A DNA stretch of 64,000 nucleotides, from NCBI GenBank assembly GCA_036405815.1, contig DASWWX010000057.1, positions 1 to 64,000 of the forward strand. Reading direction: 5' to 3'. The translations under genes and the position numbers were made by a program. Below the pieces are notes generated by a model that did no database searches, was not told the DNA's origin, and saw only the letters and a list, made by a program, of their open reading frames with translations. Positions 35,731 through 45,367 of this stretch are shown one piece after another. Position 1 is the stretch's first letter. Each line of letters begins with the position of its first letter. The stretch is from Solimonas sp036405815 (GTDB lineage: Bacteria > Pseudomonadota > Gammaproteobacteria > Nevskiales > Nevskiaceae).

Positions 35731-35753
35731 ACGCCCCCGCAGGGCGGGGGCGT
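35731..35753 (-). terminator. Intrinsic terminator after the lipoprotein gene
   Basis: Perfect 10-bp stem ACGCCCCCGC/GCGGGGGCGT with loop AGG. Read on the minus strand it is followed by TTTCGTT, 21 nt past the stop of the lipoprotein gene at 35775. Confidence 0.88.
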
Positions 35754-35774
35754 CGGTTGTCGCAACGACCGGCG

Positions 35775-36914
35775 CTACTGCCTGGCGGTCAGGAACACCA
35801 TGTCGAGGAAGCCGTTGGCGCCATCGCGGCTGACCTTGGCGAACTGAGCCGCGTCGACCTCGACGCTGTAGCGCGTGATGTCGTGGCTGGCAACGCCGCC
35901 GACGCCGCCCATCGCCGACAGCACCGACAGCGCCTTGGTGAAGCCCGCCGTGACCTTGTCGCCGGTGGTGGTCGTGTCGACCACTTCCTTGTAGAAGCGC
36001 TCGCTGGTCGTCACCGGGTTCTTGCTGGTGAAGATCGGCGAGGTGTTGGCGTTGAGCATGCATTCCTGCTTGCCGAAGCGCTCCCAGCACTTGAGCTGGT
36101 CGGCAGGCTTGAACTCGATCTGGCCGGAGATGCCGAGATTGACGCCGTGCTTCACCTCCGCGGTGTCCTGGCTGGCCAGGCTCATCGCCCTGGCCTGGCC
36201 GCTGCTCTGCAGCTGGGCGAAGTCGACGACGATGCTGATGTTCACCGCCGAGGCGCCGAGTTGCTGCATGACACGGCCCTCGTGCTGCCAGGTGGAGTTG
36301 CCGCCCGCGGCCTTGAAGGCCTGTGCGAGGCCGCCGCCCACGCCGATGTAGCGCGGGTCGTACACGGTGTAACCGGTCGGTGCGAACACCTTGTAGGTGG
36401 TCTTGCTGCCCTTGCCGGGCGCCTTGAACTCGAGGGGGCTGGCCTTGCCGGAGCCGAGCAACGCCTTGAACGAGTCGTTGGCCAGCAGCTCCGCGGTCGG
36501 CACGATGTCGAAACCGGCGCTCTTCAGGCGGTTTTCGGCATCCGCGCAGATCTCGTTGGCGAAGACCTGCATCTGCGCGTCGGAGACGCCGTTGAGGGTG
36601 TACAGCACCGACACCTTGGCTTCGGCGCGCACGGTATTGCCGACCTCGCTGAAGATGCCGCCGCTGGTGCCGGCGTGTGCCGACGAGGTTTCGGCGAACA
36701 GCACGTTGCAGCCGGTGACGGCCACCTTCTTCACACCGGACAGATGCTTGGTCTTGCCGTTGTCGCCGATGAACGTGGCGGCCTGCGCTTTGGCGCTGGC
36801 CTGCGGATCGAAAGTGGGCGGAGCGGCGGGCGTGCTGGCGCAGCCGGCCAGCAGGGTGCCGGTGGCGGCAGCGGCGACGAGAAGGGCAAGGCGCGGGGCG
36901 GGGCGGCGTGTCAT
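35775..36914 (-). CDS. Hypothetical lipoprotein
   Basis: 379-aa secreted protein I cannot place in a family with confidence. The N-terminus MTRRPAPRLALLVAAAATG...LAGC is a lipoprotein signal (lipobox LAGC). The mature part has a conserved-looking core (HLSGVKKVAVTGCNVLFAET), an Ala-rich helix with a Cys (FANEICADAENRLKSAGFDI), and a Cys pair (KCWERFGKQECM). No enzyme motif is visible. It is a single-gene unit with its own terminator, divergent from the crotonase/AtuA operon. Confidence 0.75.
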   Translation of the reverse strand: MTRRPAPRLALLVAAAATGTLLAGCASTPAAPPTFDPQASAKAQAATFIGDNGKTKHLSGVKKVAVTGCNVLFAETSSAHAGTSGGIFSEVGNTVRAEAKVSVLYTLNGVSDAQMQVFANEICADAENRLKSAGFDIVPTAELLANDSFKALLGSGKASPLEFKAPGKGSKTTYKVFAPTGYTVYDPRYIGVGGGLAQAFKAAGGNSTWQHEGRVMQQLGASAVNISIVVDFAQLQSSGQARAMSLASQDTAEVKHGVNLGISGQIEFKPADQLKCWERFGKQECMLNANTSPIFTSKNPVTTSERFYKEVVDTTTTGDKVTAGFTKALSVLSAMGGVGGVASHDITRYSVEVDAAQFAKVSRDGANGFLDMVFLTARQ

Positions 36915-36989
36915 GGCGGAGAAAAGTCCCGGATCAAATGGAGAGCGGCCGGGCAGGCGCGCCGGCGCGAGCAACCGTACGGATCGCCC

Positions 36990-37066
36990 GTGGGTGCCGG
37001 TACCCCGTAGATGGGTGGTCACCCCCCAGATGGGCGGCTCCCGCAAATGGGTGAGGCTGACTCACC
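36990..37066 (+). promoter_or_regulatory. ATGGG direct repeats and palindrome before the crotonase/AtuA operon
   Basis: Four (G/A)TGGG motifs start at 36990, 37011, 37030 and 37047 (spacing 17-21 nt). The last overlaps a palindrome, GGTGAG-GCTGA-CTCACC (37050-37066), 50 nt before the crotonase ATG. The palindrome matches 14 of 17 positions of the one at 29216-29232. It is a plausible operator for the TetR protein encoded in this operon. Confidence 0.5.
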
Positions 37067-37115
37067 AGATCACGCCGTAAGGTCGCGGCATCCGAAATTC
37101 CGCCGAGGACATGCC

Positions 37116-37898
37116 ATGACCGACCCCGTGCTGATCGAGCGCAAAGGCGCCGTGCAGTGGATCACGATCAACCGCGAGGAGCGTCGCAACGCGCTCAACG
37201 AGGAGGTCGTGCGGACGATCGACCGCGGCATCAAGGAAGCCGTGGACGGCGGCGAGGTCAAGGCGATCGTCATCACCGGCGCCGGCGACAAGGCGTTCTG
37301 CGCCGGCGCGGACCTGGCCAAGGGCACCAAGGGCTTTGCCTTCGCCGTCGATTTCTCGCGGCCCAAGCACTACATCGTGGATCTGTTCAAGCGACTGCAG
37401 GAGTGCACGCTGCCGGTGATCGCGCGCGTCAACGGCCATGCGATGGCCGGCGGCTTTGGCCTGCTCTGCGCCTGCGACATGGTGATCGCCGCCGACGACA
37501 TCCGCATCGGTACGACCGAATCCAAGATCGGCATGACGCCGATGATGATCCTGCCGTACATGCTGCGCGTGCTGCCGCCGCGCAAGCTGCAGGAGATGTG
37601 CATCACCGGCGAACAGTTCACCGCCAAGGAAGCGCACGAGTGGGGCCTGCTGAACTACCTGGTGCCGCGTGCCGAACTCGACACCAAGCTCGACTGGCTG
37701 CTGTCGCGCATCGTGGACAAGTCGCCGACGGCGATTCGCCTCGGCAAGCAGGCCTTCAACGCGACCCGCGACATGGGATTGCGCGAGGCGCTGGAATACG
37801 CGCAGGCGATGGTGCCGGTGATGTCGAGCACCCACGACGCCAAGGAAGGCATGGCCGCCTTCCAGGAAAAGCGCCCACCGAACTTCACGGGGACGTAA
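37116..37898 (+). CDS. Enoyl-CoA hydratase/isomerase family protein
   Basis: 260-aa crotonase, first gene of the AtuA/carboxylase operon (GAGG 7 nt before the ATG). It has the CoA-binding motif FCAGADLAKG and an oxyanion-hole region GHAMAGGFGLLCACD. The first catalytic Glu of hydratases (GGGCE) is Gly here; the second remains in TTESKIGMTP. It may be a hydratase using a single acid, like some glutaconyl-CoA-type hydratases, or an isomerase. In atu/liu pathways the hydratase acts on the carboxylated product, which fits its place beside the carboxylase. Confidence 0.9.
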   Translation: MTDPVLIERKGAVQWITINREERRNALNEEVVRTIDRGIKEAVDGGEVKAIVITGAGDKAFCAGADLAKGTKGFAFAVDFSRPKHYIVDLFKRLQECTLPVIARVNGHAMAGGFGLLCACDMVIAADDIRIGTTESKIGMTPMMILPYMLRVLPPRKLQEMCITGEQFTAKEAHEWGLLNYLVPRAELDTKLDWLLSRIVDKSPTAIRLGKQAFNATRDMGLREALEYAQAMVPVMSSTHDAKEGMAAFQEKRPPNFTGT

Positions 37899-37902
37899 GA
37901 AC

Positions 37903-39726
37903 ATGGCCACTGCCAAGCGCGAAAGGGTCCGCATCGGTTGCGGCGCCGGCTTCTGGGGCGATTCCGCGGAAGGCCCGAAGCAGCTCGTCGAGTCCGGCGA
38001 GATCGACTACCTCGTCCTCGACTATCTGGCCGAGATCACGATGTCGCTGCTGGCGCGTGCGCGCGCCAAGGACCCGAACGCGGGTTACGCGACCGACTTT
38101 CCGTCCGTGATCGCGGCGCTGGCGCCGAAGATCAAGCAGCACGGCATCAAGGTCGTCACCAATGCCGGCGGCGTGAACCCGCAGGCCTGCAAGGCGGCGA
38201 TCGAGGAGAAGCTGAAGGCGCTGGGCATCGAGCTGACCGTCGGCATCGTCACCGGCGACGACCTCCTGCCGCGCGCCGACGAACTGCGGGCGCAGGACGT
38301 GCGCGAGATGTTCACGGGCGAGCGCTTTCCGGCCAAGCCGTGGAGCATCAACGCCTATCTCGGTGCCTTCCCGGTTGCCGCGGCGCTGGACGCCGGCGCC
38401 GACATCGTCGTCACCGGCCGCTGCGTGGATTCCGCCGTCGTGCTCGGCGCGCTGATCCACGAGTTCGGCTGGCAGGCGACGGATTACGACAAGCTCGCCG
38501 CGGGCAGCCTCGCCGGCCACGTCGTCGAATGCGGCGCGCAGGCCACCGGCGGCATCTCGACCGACTGGCACCTCGTCTCCGAAGACTGGGACCGCATGGG
38601 CTTCCCGATCGCGATCTGCGAGCCGGACGGCAGCTTCATCGTCACCAAGCCGTCGAACACCGGCGGTCGCGTGACGCCGGAGACGGTATCCGAGCAGATC
38701 GTCTATGAAATCGGCGATCCCGCCGCCTACCTGCTGCCGGACGTGAGCTGCGATTTCCGCCATCTCGCGCTGCGCCAGGTCGGCCGCGACCGCGTGGAAG
38801 TGAAGGGTGCACGCGGCTGGGCGCCGACGCACAGCTACAAGGTCTCGGCAACGTTCCAGGACGGCTTCCGCACGACCGGCACGATGATGATCGGCGGTCG
38901 CGACGCGGTGAAGAAGGCCGAGGCCGTCGCCGCCGCGATCCTGAAGCGCACGCGCCGCCTGTTCGCCGAGCGTGGGCTGGCCGACTACACGCGCACCGAC
39001 GTCGAGGTGCTCGGCAGCGAATCCAACTGGGGCGCCAACAGCCGCGCGCGCACGACGCGCGAAGTGATCCTGAAACTGTCGGTGCATCACGCCGACAAGA
39101 ACGCGCTGGAAATCTTCGGCCGCGAATTCATTCCGCCGGCCACGGCGATGGCACAGGGCATCACCGGTTTCTCCGGCGGCCGTCCGTCGCCGACACCGCT
39201 GGTGCGCCTGTTCTCCTGCCTGGTGCCGAAGAGCAGCATCGAGATCGGCGTCGAGGTCGGCGGCGCTGCCGTGCCGTTCGCGCTGCCGCCGCCGGCCGCC
39301 GCCGGTGCCGCACCGGCGCCCGCACAGTCCGTTTTCGATGCGCCGGAACACGACGGCGCGACGCGTACCGTGCCACTGATCGCGCTGGCCTACGGCCGCA
39401 GCGGCGACAAGGGCGACAGCGCCAACATCGGTGTGCTCGCGCGCCGTCCGGAATTCGTGCCGGTACTGCGCCGCTGGCTGACCGCGGACGTGGTGCAGCG
39501 CTACCTTGCGCACTTCGCGCAGGGCACGGTCGCGCGCTATGAAATCCCGGGCCTGCATGGCTTCAACTTCCTGCTGACGCAGGCGCTGGGCGGCGGCGGC
39601 ATGGCCAGCCTGCGCTACGACCCGCAGGGCAAGATGCTGGCGCAGATCCTGATGGACCTGCCGATCGACGTGCCGGCCGACTGGCTCGGCAACGGCTGGA
39701 TCGACCCGCGCCACGCCGAGTCGTGA
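37903..39726 (+). CDS. AtuA family protein (acyclic terpene utilisation)
   Basis: 607-aa protein of the AtuA/DUF1446 family, starting RIGCGAGFWGDSAEGPKQLV and containing GRCVDSAVVLGALIHEFGW, the conserved TNAGGVNP and VLGSESNWGANSRARTTRE. A second small domain at the C-terminus (about 487-600) starts PLIALAYGRSGDKGDSANIG. In Pseudomonas atuA is in the citronellol/geraniol operon, but its biochemical role is not settled. It is 4 nt after the crotonase gene and overlaps the TetR start (TGATG). Confidence 0.92.
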   Translation: MATAKRERVRIGCGAGFWGDSAEGPKQLVESGEIDYLVLDYLAEITMSLLARARAKDPNAGYATDFPSVIAALAPKIKQHGIKVVTNAGGVNPQACKAAIEEKLKALGIELTVGIVTGDDLLPRADELRAQDVREMFTGERFPAKPWSINAYLGAFPVAAALDAGADIVVTGRCVDSAVVLGALIHEFGWQATDYDKLAAGSLAGHVVECGAQATGGISTDWHLVSEDWDRMGFPIAICEPDGSFIVTKPSNTGGRVTPETVSEQIVYEIGDPAAYLLPDVSCDFRHLALRQVGRDRVEVKGARGWAPTHSYKVSATFQDGFRTTGTMMIGGRDAVKKAEAVAAAILKRTRRLFAERGLADYTRTDVEVLGSESNWGANSRARTTREVILKLSVHHADKNALEIFGREFIPPATAMAQGITGFSGGRPSPTPLVRLFSCLVPKSSIEIGVEVGGAAVPFALPPPAAAGAAPAPAQSVFDAPEHDGATRTVPLIALAYGRSGDKGDSANIGVLARRPEFVPVLRRWLTADVVQRYLAHFAQGTVARYEIPGLHGFNFLLTQALGGGGMASLRYDPQGKMLAQILMDLPIDVPADWLGNGWIDPRHAES

Positions 39727-40441
39727 TGACGCGCCGCGCCGCCACCGTCCGTGCCGTCCGCCCGCACGCGCCGCGCCTGGCGCGCGAGGATCGCATCGAC
39801 GCGATCCTGGTCGCGGCGCGCGACCTGTTCTGCGACAAGGGCTATGAAGCGGTTGCGATGACCGAGATCGCCGCGCGCGTCGGCGTCGTCGAGGGCCTGA
39901 TCTACAAGTACTTCGCCACCAAGCGCGAGCTGCTGCTGAAGGTGCTGGAGCACTGGTACGAGGAGATGTTCGGCGACTACGCGCGCGACCTCGCGCAGCA
40001 GACCGGCCACCGCGCGCGCCTGCACCTGCTGATCTGGCGCCATCTGCGCTCGGTGCGCGACTACCCGCTGCTGTGCCGGCTGATGTTCCGCGAGGTGCAG
40101 TCCGAGCGCGACTACCGCGGCACCGCGCTGCACGATCTCAACCGCCGCTACACGCAGTTGCTGCTCCACGTGATCGAGGCCGGCATCGAGGCCGGCGAGT
40201 TCCGCGACGACGTGCCGCCGACCCTGCTGCGCGCGATGGTCTACGGCGGCATCGAGCATCACGCCTGGGCCTACATCACCAACGCCAGCGTCGCCGTCCA
40301 GAGCGGCGCTGCGCGCAGCCGTCGCGCGCTCGACATCGACGCGATCGCCGACCAGATCACCGCCGTGCTGTGCGAAGGCATCGCCGGCCCCGGCAACACG
40401 AATTCCAACAACAAGCATTCCACCCGCAAGAAGGCACCCGC

Positions 40442-40445
<4 letters not shown>
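39726..40445 (+). CDS. TetR family transcriptional regulator
   Basis: 239-aa regulator with a basic N-terminal arm (MTRRAATVRAVRPHAPR), an HTH (AMTEIAARVGVVEGLIYKYF, ATKRELL) and a helical C-terminal ligand domain. It is embedded in the operon: the ATG overlaps the AtuA stop (TGATG) and its stop overlaps the biotin carboxylase ATG. It likely represses its own operon through the palindrome at 37050, and perhaps the dehydrogenase operon at 29.2 kb whose palindrome is similar. The ligand may be an acyl-CoA of the pathway. Confidence 0.9.
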
Positions 40446-41950
<1,505 letters not shown>

Positions 41951-41960
41951 GGACAAGACC

Positions 41961-42458
41961 ATGCACCACGCATTCAAACTCGGTGACGACGTCCACAACG
42001 TCGAACTGTCGCGCTCGGCGACGGCCTACCGCCTGCACCTCAACGACCAGGTGCTCGATATCGATCTCAAGACCGGTGCCGACGGTCGCGCCTGGCTGAC
42101 CCTGGGCGAACGCCACGTCGAAGTCGTCATCGCCACGCGCGGCGACGACGTCTTCGTGCACTTGGACGGCGAGGCCTACCAACTGCGCTACCAGCATCCG
42201 CTGGATCGTCTCGCGGCGGCGAGCGGGGGCAGCGCGGAAGACAACATCCGCGCGCCAATGCCCGGCAGCATCGTCAGCGTGTCGGTGCAGGCCGGCGACG
42301 CGGTGACCAAGGGCCAGACCCTGCTGGTCATGGAGAGCATGAAGATGGAGACCACGATCGCCGCGCCGCGCGACGGTGTCATCGCCGCGATCACCTACGA
42401 GAAGGGCCAGACCTTCGATCGCGATGCGCTGCTGGTCAGCCTGGAGCCGAACAAGTGA
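41961..42458 (+). CDS. Biotin carboxyl carrier protein of the acyl-CoA carboxylase
   Basis: 165-aa protein. The C-terminal biotinyl domain has the attachment site MESMKMET (biotinylated K128) within IRAPMPGSIVSVSVQAGDAV. The N-terminal 85 residues (HHAFKLGDDVHNVELSRSAT...) resemble the BT region that links the BC and BCCP parts in fused MCC-type alpha subunits. So this looks like an alpha subunit broken after the BC domain, rather than an AccB. It lies 10 nt after the biotin carboxylase stop and overlaps the next gene (GTGA). Confidence 0.93.
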   Translation: MHHAFKLGDDVHNVELSRSATAYRLHLNDQVLDIDLKTGADGRAWLTLGERHVEVVIATRGDDVFVHLDGEAYQLRYQHPLDRLAAASGGSAEDNIRAPMPGSIVSVSVQAGDAVTKGQTLLVMESMKMETTIAAPRDGVIAAITYEKGQTFDRDALLVSLEPNK

Positions 42459-44062
42459 AACGCATTGAATCCAAGTTGAACACGGCCTCCGCCGACTTCC
42501 AGGCTAACGCCGCGCACAACAGCCGCCTCGCGCAGGAATTCCGCGAGAAGCAGGAAGCGGTGCGCCACACGCGCCCGCAACGCGACATCGATCGTCTGCG
42601 CCAGCAGAACAAGCTGCTGGTGCGCGAGCGCCTGAAGCTGCTGCTCGACCCGGGCACGCCGTTCCTGGAGCTGTCGTCGCTGGCGGCCAACGACGCCTAC
42701 GATGGCGACGTGCCGGGCGCGGGCTGCGTCACCGGCATCGGCATCGTCTCCGGCCGCGAGGTCGTCATCAACGCCGGCGACGCCTCGGTGAAGGGTGGCG
42801 CCTGGTATCCGCTGACGGTGAAGAAGACCGTGCGCGCGCTCGACATCGCGATCGAGAACCGCCTGCCGGTCGTGCACCTCTGCGATTCCGCCGGCGGCTT
42901 CCTGCCGTTGCAGGCCGACCTGTTCGCCGACAAGTACATGGCGGGTCGCATTTTCCGCAACCAGTGCATGCTCTCGAAGATGGGTGTGCAGCAGGTGTCC
43001 GTCGTGCTCGGGCACTGCACCGCCGGTGGTGCCTATGTGCCGGGCCTGTCCGACTACAACGTCATCGTGCGCGGCACCGGCGCGATCTTCCTCGCCGGCC
43101 CGCCGCTGGTGAAGGCCGCGACCGGCGAAGACGTCAGCGTCGACGAACTCGGCGGCTGCGACATGCATACCAGCGTCTCCGGCACCGCCGACTACCCGGC
43201 CGGTTCCGAAGAAGAAGCGATCGCCATCGCGCGCGACATCGTCGCGCAGTTCAAGCGCCCGCAGAAGACGCACATCGAATGGCAGCAGCCGGAAGCGCCG
43301 TATTACGACGGTCGCGAGCTGTACGGCATCCTGCCGCGCGACATCAAGGCGCAGTTCGACATGAAGGAAGTGATCGCGCGCCTGGTCGACGGCTCGCGCT
43401 TCCACGAGTACCAGCCGAACTACGGCAAGACCCTGATTTGCGGCTACGCCCACCTGTGGGGCTACAAGATCGGCATCCTCGCCAACAACGGCGTGCTGTT
43501 CAACGACAGCTCGCTCAAGGGTGCGCACTTCATCGAGCTGTGCAACCAGGCGCGCACGCCGATCCTGTTTCTGCAGAACATCACCGGCTTCATGGTCGGT
43601 CGCGAGTACGAGCGCCGCGGCATCACCAAGGACGGCGCCAAGATGATCATGGCGGTGTCGAACTGCGAAGTGCCGAAGTTCACGGTGATGTGCCACGGCT
43701 CCTTCGGTGCCGGCAACTACGGCATGAGCGGCCGCGCCTTCGACTCGCGCTTCCTGTTCAGCTGGCCGCAGTCGCAGACCTCGGTGATGGGCGCCGAACA
43801 GGCCGCCAACACGCTGGCCGACGTCAAGATCCGCCAGCTTGCCAAGCAGGGCAAGAAGCTCAGCCAGGCCGACATCGACGCGATCCGCGATCCCGTGCTC
43901 GGCGAGTTCAAGCGCAAGCAGAGCGCCTGGTACACGACCTCCGAGATCTGGGACGACGGCATGCTCGACCCGGTCGACACCCGCAACGCGCTCGGCATCT
44001 CGATCTCCGCGGCGCTGAACACGCCGATCGGCGATCCGCGGTATGGGGTGTTCCGGATGTGA
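42455..44062 (+). CDS. Acyl-CoA carboxylase carboxyltransferase (beta) subunit
   Basis: 535-aa carboxyltransferase of the methylcrotonyl-/geranyl-CoA carboxylase beta family (538-aa class). It has the N-half motif GGAWYPLTVKKTVRALDIA, VLGHCTAGGAYVPGLSD, and the C-half VGREYERRGITKDGAKMIMA and SFGAGNYGMSGRAF. GTG start in a GTGA overlap with the carrier gene. It is paired with a separate BC and BCCP. Substrate (3-methylcrotonyl-, geranyl- or another branched enoyl-CoA) cannot be fixed by eye, but the AtuA and crotonase neighbours favour a terpene- or branched-acid pathway. A terminator follows. Confidence 0.95.
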   Translation: MKRIESKLNTASADFQANAAHNSRLAQEFREKQEAVRHTRPQRDIDRLRQQNKLLVRERLKLLLDPGTPFLELSSLAANDAYDGDVPGAGCVTGIGIVSGREVVINAGDASVKGGAWYPLTVKKTVRALDIAIENRLPVVHLCDSAGGFLPLQADLFADKYMAGRIFRNQCMLSKMGVQQVSVVLGHCTAGGAYVPGLSDYNVIVRGTGAIFLAGPPLVKAATGEDVSVDELGGCDMHTSVSGTADYPAGSEEEAIAIARDIVAQFKRPQKTHIEWQQPEAPYYDGRELYGILPRDIKAQFDMKEVIARLVDGSRFHEYQPNYGKTLICGYAHLWGYKIGILANNGVLFNDSSLKGAHFIELCNQARTPILFLQNITGFMVGREYERRGITKDGAKMIMAVSNCEVPKFTVMCHGSFGAGNYGMSGRAFDSRFLFSWPQSQTSVMGAEQAANTLADVKIRQLAKQGKKLSQADIDAIRDPVLGEFKRKQSAWYTTSEIWDDGMLDPVDTRNALGISISAALNTPIGDPRYGVFRM

Positions 44063-44080
44063 TTCGAGCGTTTCGGGAAG

Positions 44081-44104
44081 GCCGGGCTTGCGCCCGGCTT
44101 TTTT
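44081..44104 (+). terminator. Intrinsic terminator of the carboxylase operon
   Basis: Perfect 7-bp stem GCCGGGC/GCCCGGC with loop TTGC and six T, 18 nt after the carboxyltransferase stop. The loop and 3' arm also contain the candidate -35 box of the next gene. Confidence 0.9.
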
Positions 44105-44134
44105 GCGGCCTATCATTCAACTAAATGGTTGAAT
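44088..44134 (+). promoter_or_regulatory. ArsR-gene promoter and operator over the start codon
   Basis: Candidate -35 TTGCGC (44088) and -10 TATCAT (44111) with 17-nt spacing would place transcription start at about 44123, next to the ATG at 44125, so the mRNA may be leaderless. A perfect inverted repeat ATTCAAC-6 nt-GTTGAAT (44115-44134) covers the -10 end and the start codon and is a likely autorepression site. Confidence 0.55.
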
Positions 44135-44499
44135 TAAAAGACAGCACGTTTGCAGCCCTCGCCAATGCCACGCGGCGCGACATCCTGGCGCGCCTGGCGG
44201 GCGGCGAGGCCACGATCGGCGAGTTGGCGACCGCCTATGAAATGTCGCTCAACGCTGTGTCCAAGCACGTCATGACGCTGGAGCAGGCCGGCCTCGTTAC
44301 GCGGCGCGTGGACTGGCGCACGCATTACATCGTTCTCAATCCTGAGCCGCTGCGCGCCGCGCACGAGTGGCTCGATCTCTACCGCGCGTTCTGGGAATGC
44401 AGGCTCGACGCGCTCGAACAATTTCTTGCCCGCAAGAAAGGAGCGAAGCATGCCGCATCAAATCCAGCTCAAAAGAAAACTCGCCGCCACGCCCGATGA
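44125..44499 (+). CDS. ArsR family winged-helix regulator
   Basis: 124-aa DNA-binding repressor. The winged helix covers about residues 8-90 (FAALANATRRDILARLAGGE, TIGELATAYEMSLNAVSKHV, LEQAGLVTRRVDWRTHYIVL). No Cys metal site is visible, as in the ArsR subgroup paired with SRPBCC proteins (called SdpR/YgaV-type in annotations). No Shine-Dalgarno is seen, consistent with a leaderless start. It overlaps the SRPBCC gene by 50 nt. It probably represses its own operon through the palindrome at its start. Confidence 0.92.
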   Translation: MVELKDSTFAALANATRRDILARLAGGEATIGELATAYEMSLNAVSKHVMTLEQAGLVTRRVDWRTHYIVLNPEPLRAAHEWLDLYRAFWECRLDALEQFLARKKGAKHAASNPAQKKTRRHAR

Positions 44500-45367
44500 G
44501 GTCTATGAGGCTTGGACCGACGGTCCCAGCCTCGGCGAATGGATGGTGCCGATCGTCGGCGGCCGTACCGAGGCGCAGGCCGATGCTCGCGTCGGCGGCT
44601 CGTTGCGCATCGATATGCACGGCGTCAGCAGCCACCATCCGCAGGTCTGCGAGTACCTGCGCCTGGAGCGTCCGCGCCTCGTCGAGTTCAGCTGGACGGC
44701 GGATGCGGCCGAGCCCCGGCGCAGCATCGTCACCGTGGAGCTGAAGCCCATCGGCAAGACCCACACCGAGCTCACGCTCACGCACCGCCTGCTGCCGGAC
44801 GAGGCCGCCGCCGAGAGTCACCAGAACGGCTGGGATTCCGGGCTCGATGGCCTCGTCGCGCGCTTCAACCGGCACTTCCGTCGCGAGATTCACTTCAAGG
44901 CATCGGCTGCGGCGGTCTACGCCGCGCTCGCCACGCAGCAGGGCTTGCGCGGCTGGTGGACGCAGACCTGTACGGCGGACGAAGCGGTGGGCGGACAAGC
45001 GCGCTTTGCATTCGGCGAGAACTACAAGCTCATGCGCATCGAGCTGCTGCGCCCCGCGCGGCAGGTGCGCTGGCAGTGCAAGGAGAGCCGCATCCGCGTC
45101 GAAGGCCACAGCATCCCGGACAACGAATGGGCCGGCACCACGATCGTCTTCCGCATCAACGGCGACACGCCCGCCCACACGGTGCTGCGCTTCGAGCACC
45201 TGGGGCTGACGCCGGAACTCAAGTGCCACGATCTCTGCGAGGGCGGCTGGACGCACTTTCTCGCCAGCCTCGTGCAGTACGTCGAGACCGGTACCGGTAC
45301 GCCGCATCTCGACAGCGAGTCCGACTGCGCCAACCATGGCCATCAGGCCGCCAGAGAAGGCGCATGA
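44450..45367 (+). CDS. Tandem SRPBCC (AHSA1-like) domain protein
   Basis: 305-aa protein with two START/SRPBCC ligand-binding domains: domain 1 (about 1-140; QIQLKRKLAATPDEVYEAWT) and domain 2 (about 145-300; REIHFKASAAAVYAALATQQ, WTQTCTADEAVGG). The family usually has one domain beside an ArsR gene. It likely binds a hydrophobic ligand. The ATG at 44450 has AAGGAG 6 nt upstream. The gene starts inside the ArsR gene and its stop overlaps the following GST gene (ATGA). Confidence 0.88.
   Translation: MPHQIQLKRKLAATPDEVYEAWTDGPSLGEWMVPIVGGRTEAQADARVGGSLRIDMHGVSSHHPQVCEYLRLERPRLVEFSWTADAAEPRRSIVTVELKPIGKTHTELTLTHRLLPDEAAAESHQNGWDSGLDGLVARFNRHFRREIHFKASAAAVYAALATQQGLRGWWTQTCTADEAVGGQARFAFGENYKLMRIELLRPARQVRWQCKESRIRVEGHSIPDNEWAGTTIVFRINGDTPAHTVLRFEHLGLTPELKCHDLCEGGWTHFLASLVQYVETGTGTPHLDSESDCANHGHQAAREGA

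Noticed and set aside
41961..42458. Call as AccB of acetyl-CoA carboxylase
   Set aside because: The N-terminal region resembles the BT domain of MCC-type alpha subunits and the gene sits with an MCC/GCC-type carboxyltransferase, not with accC only.
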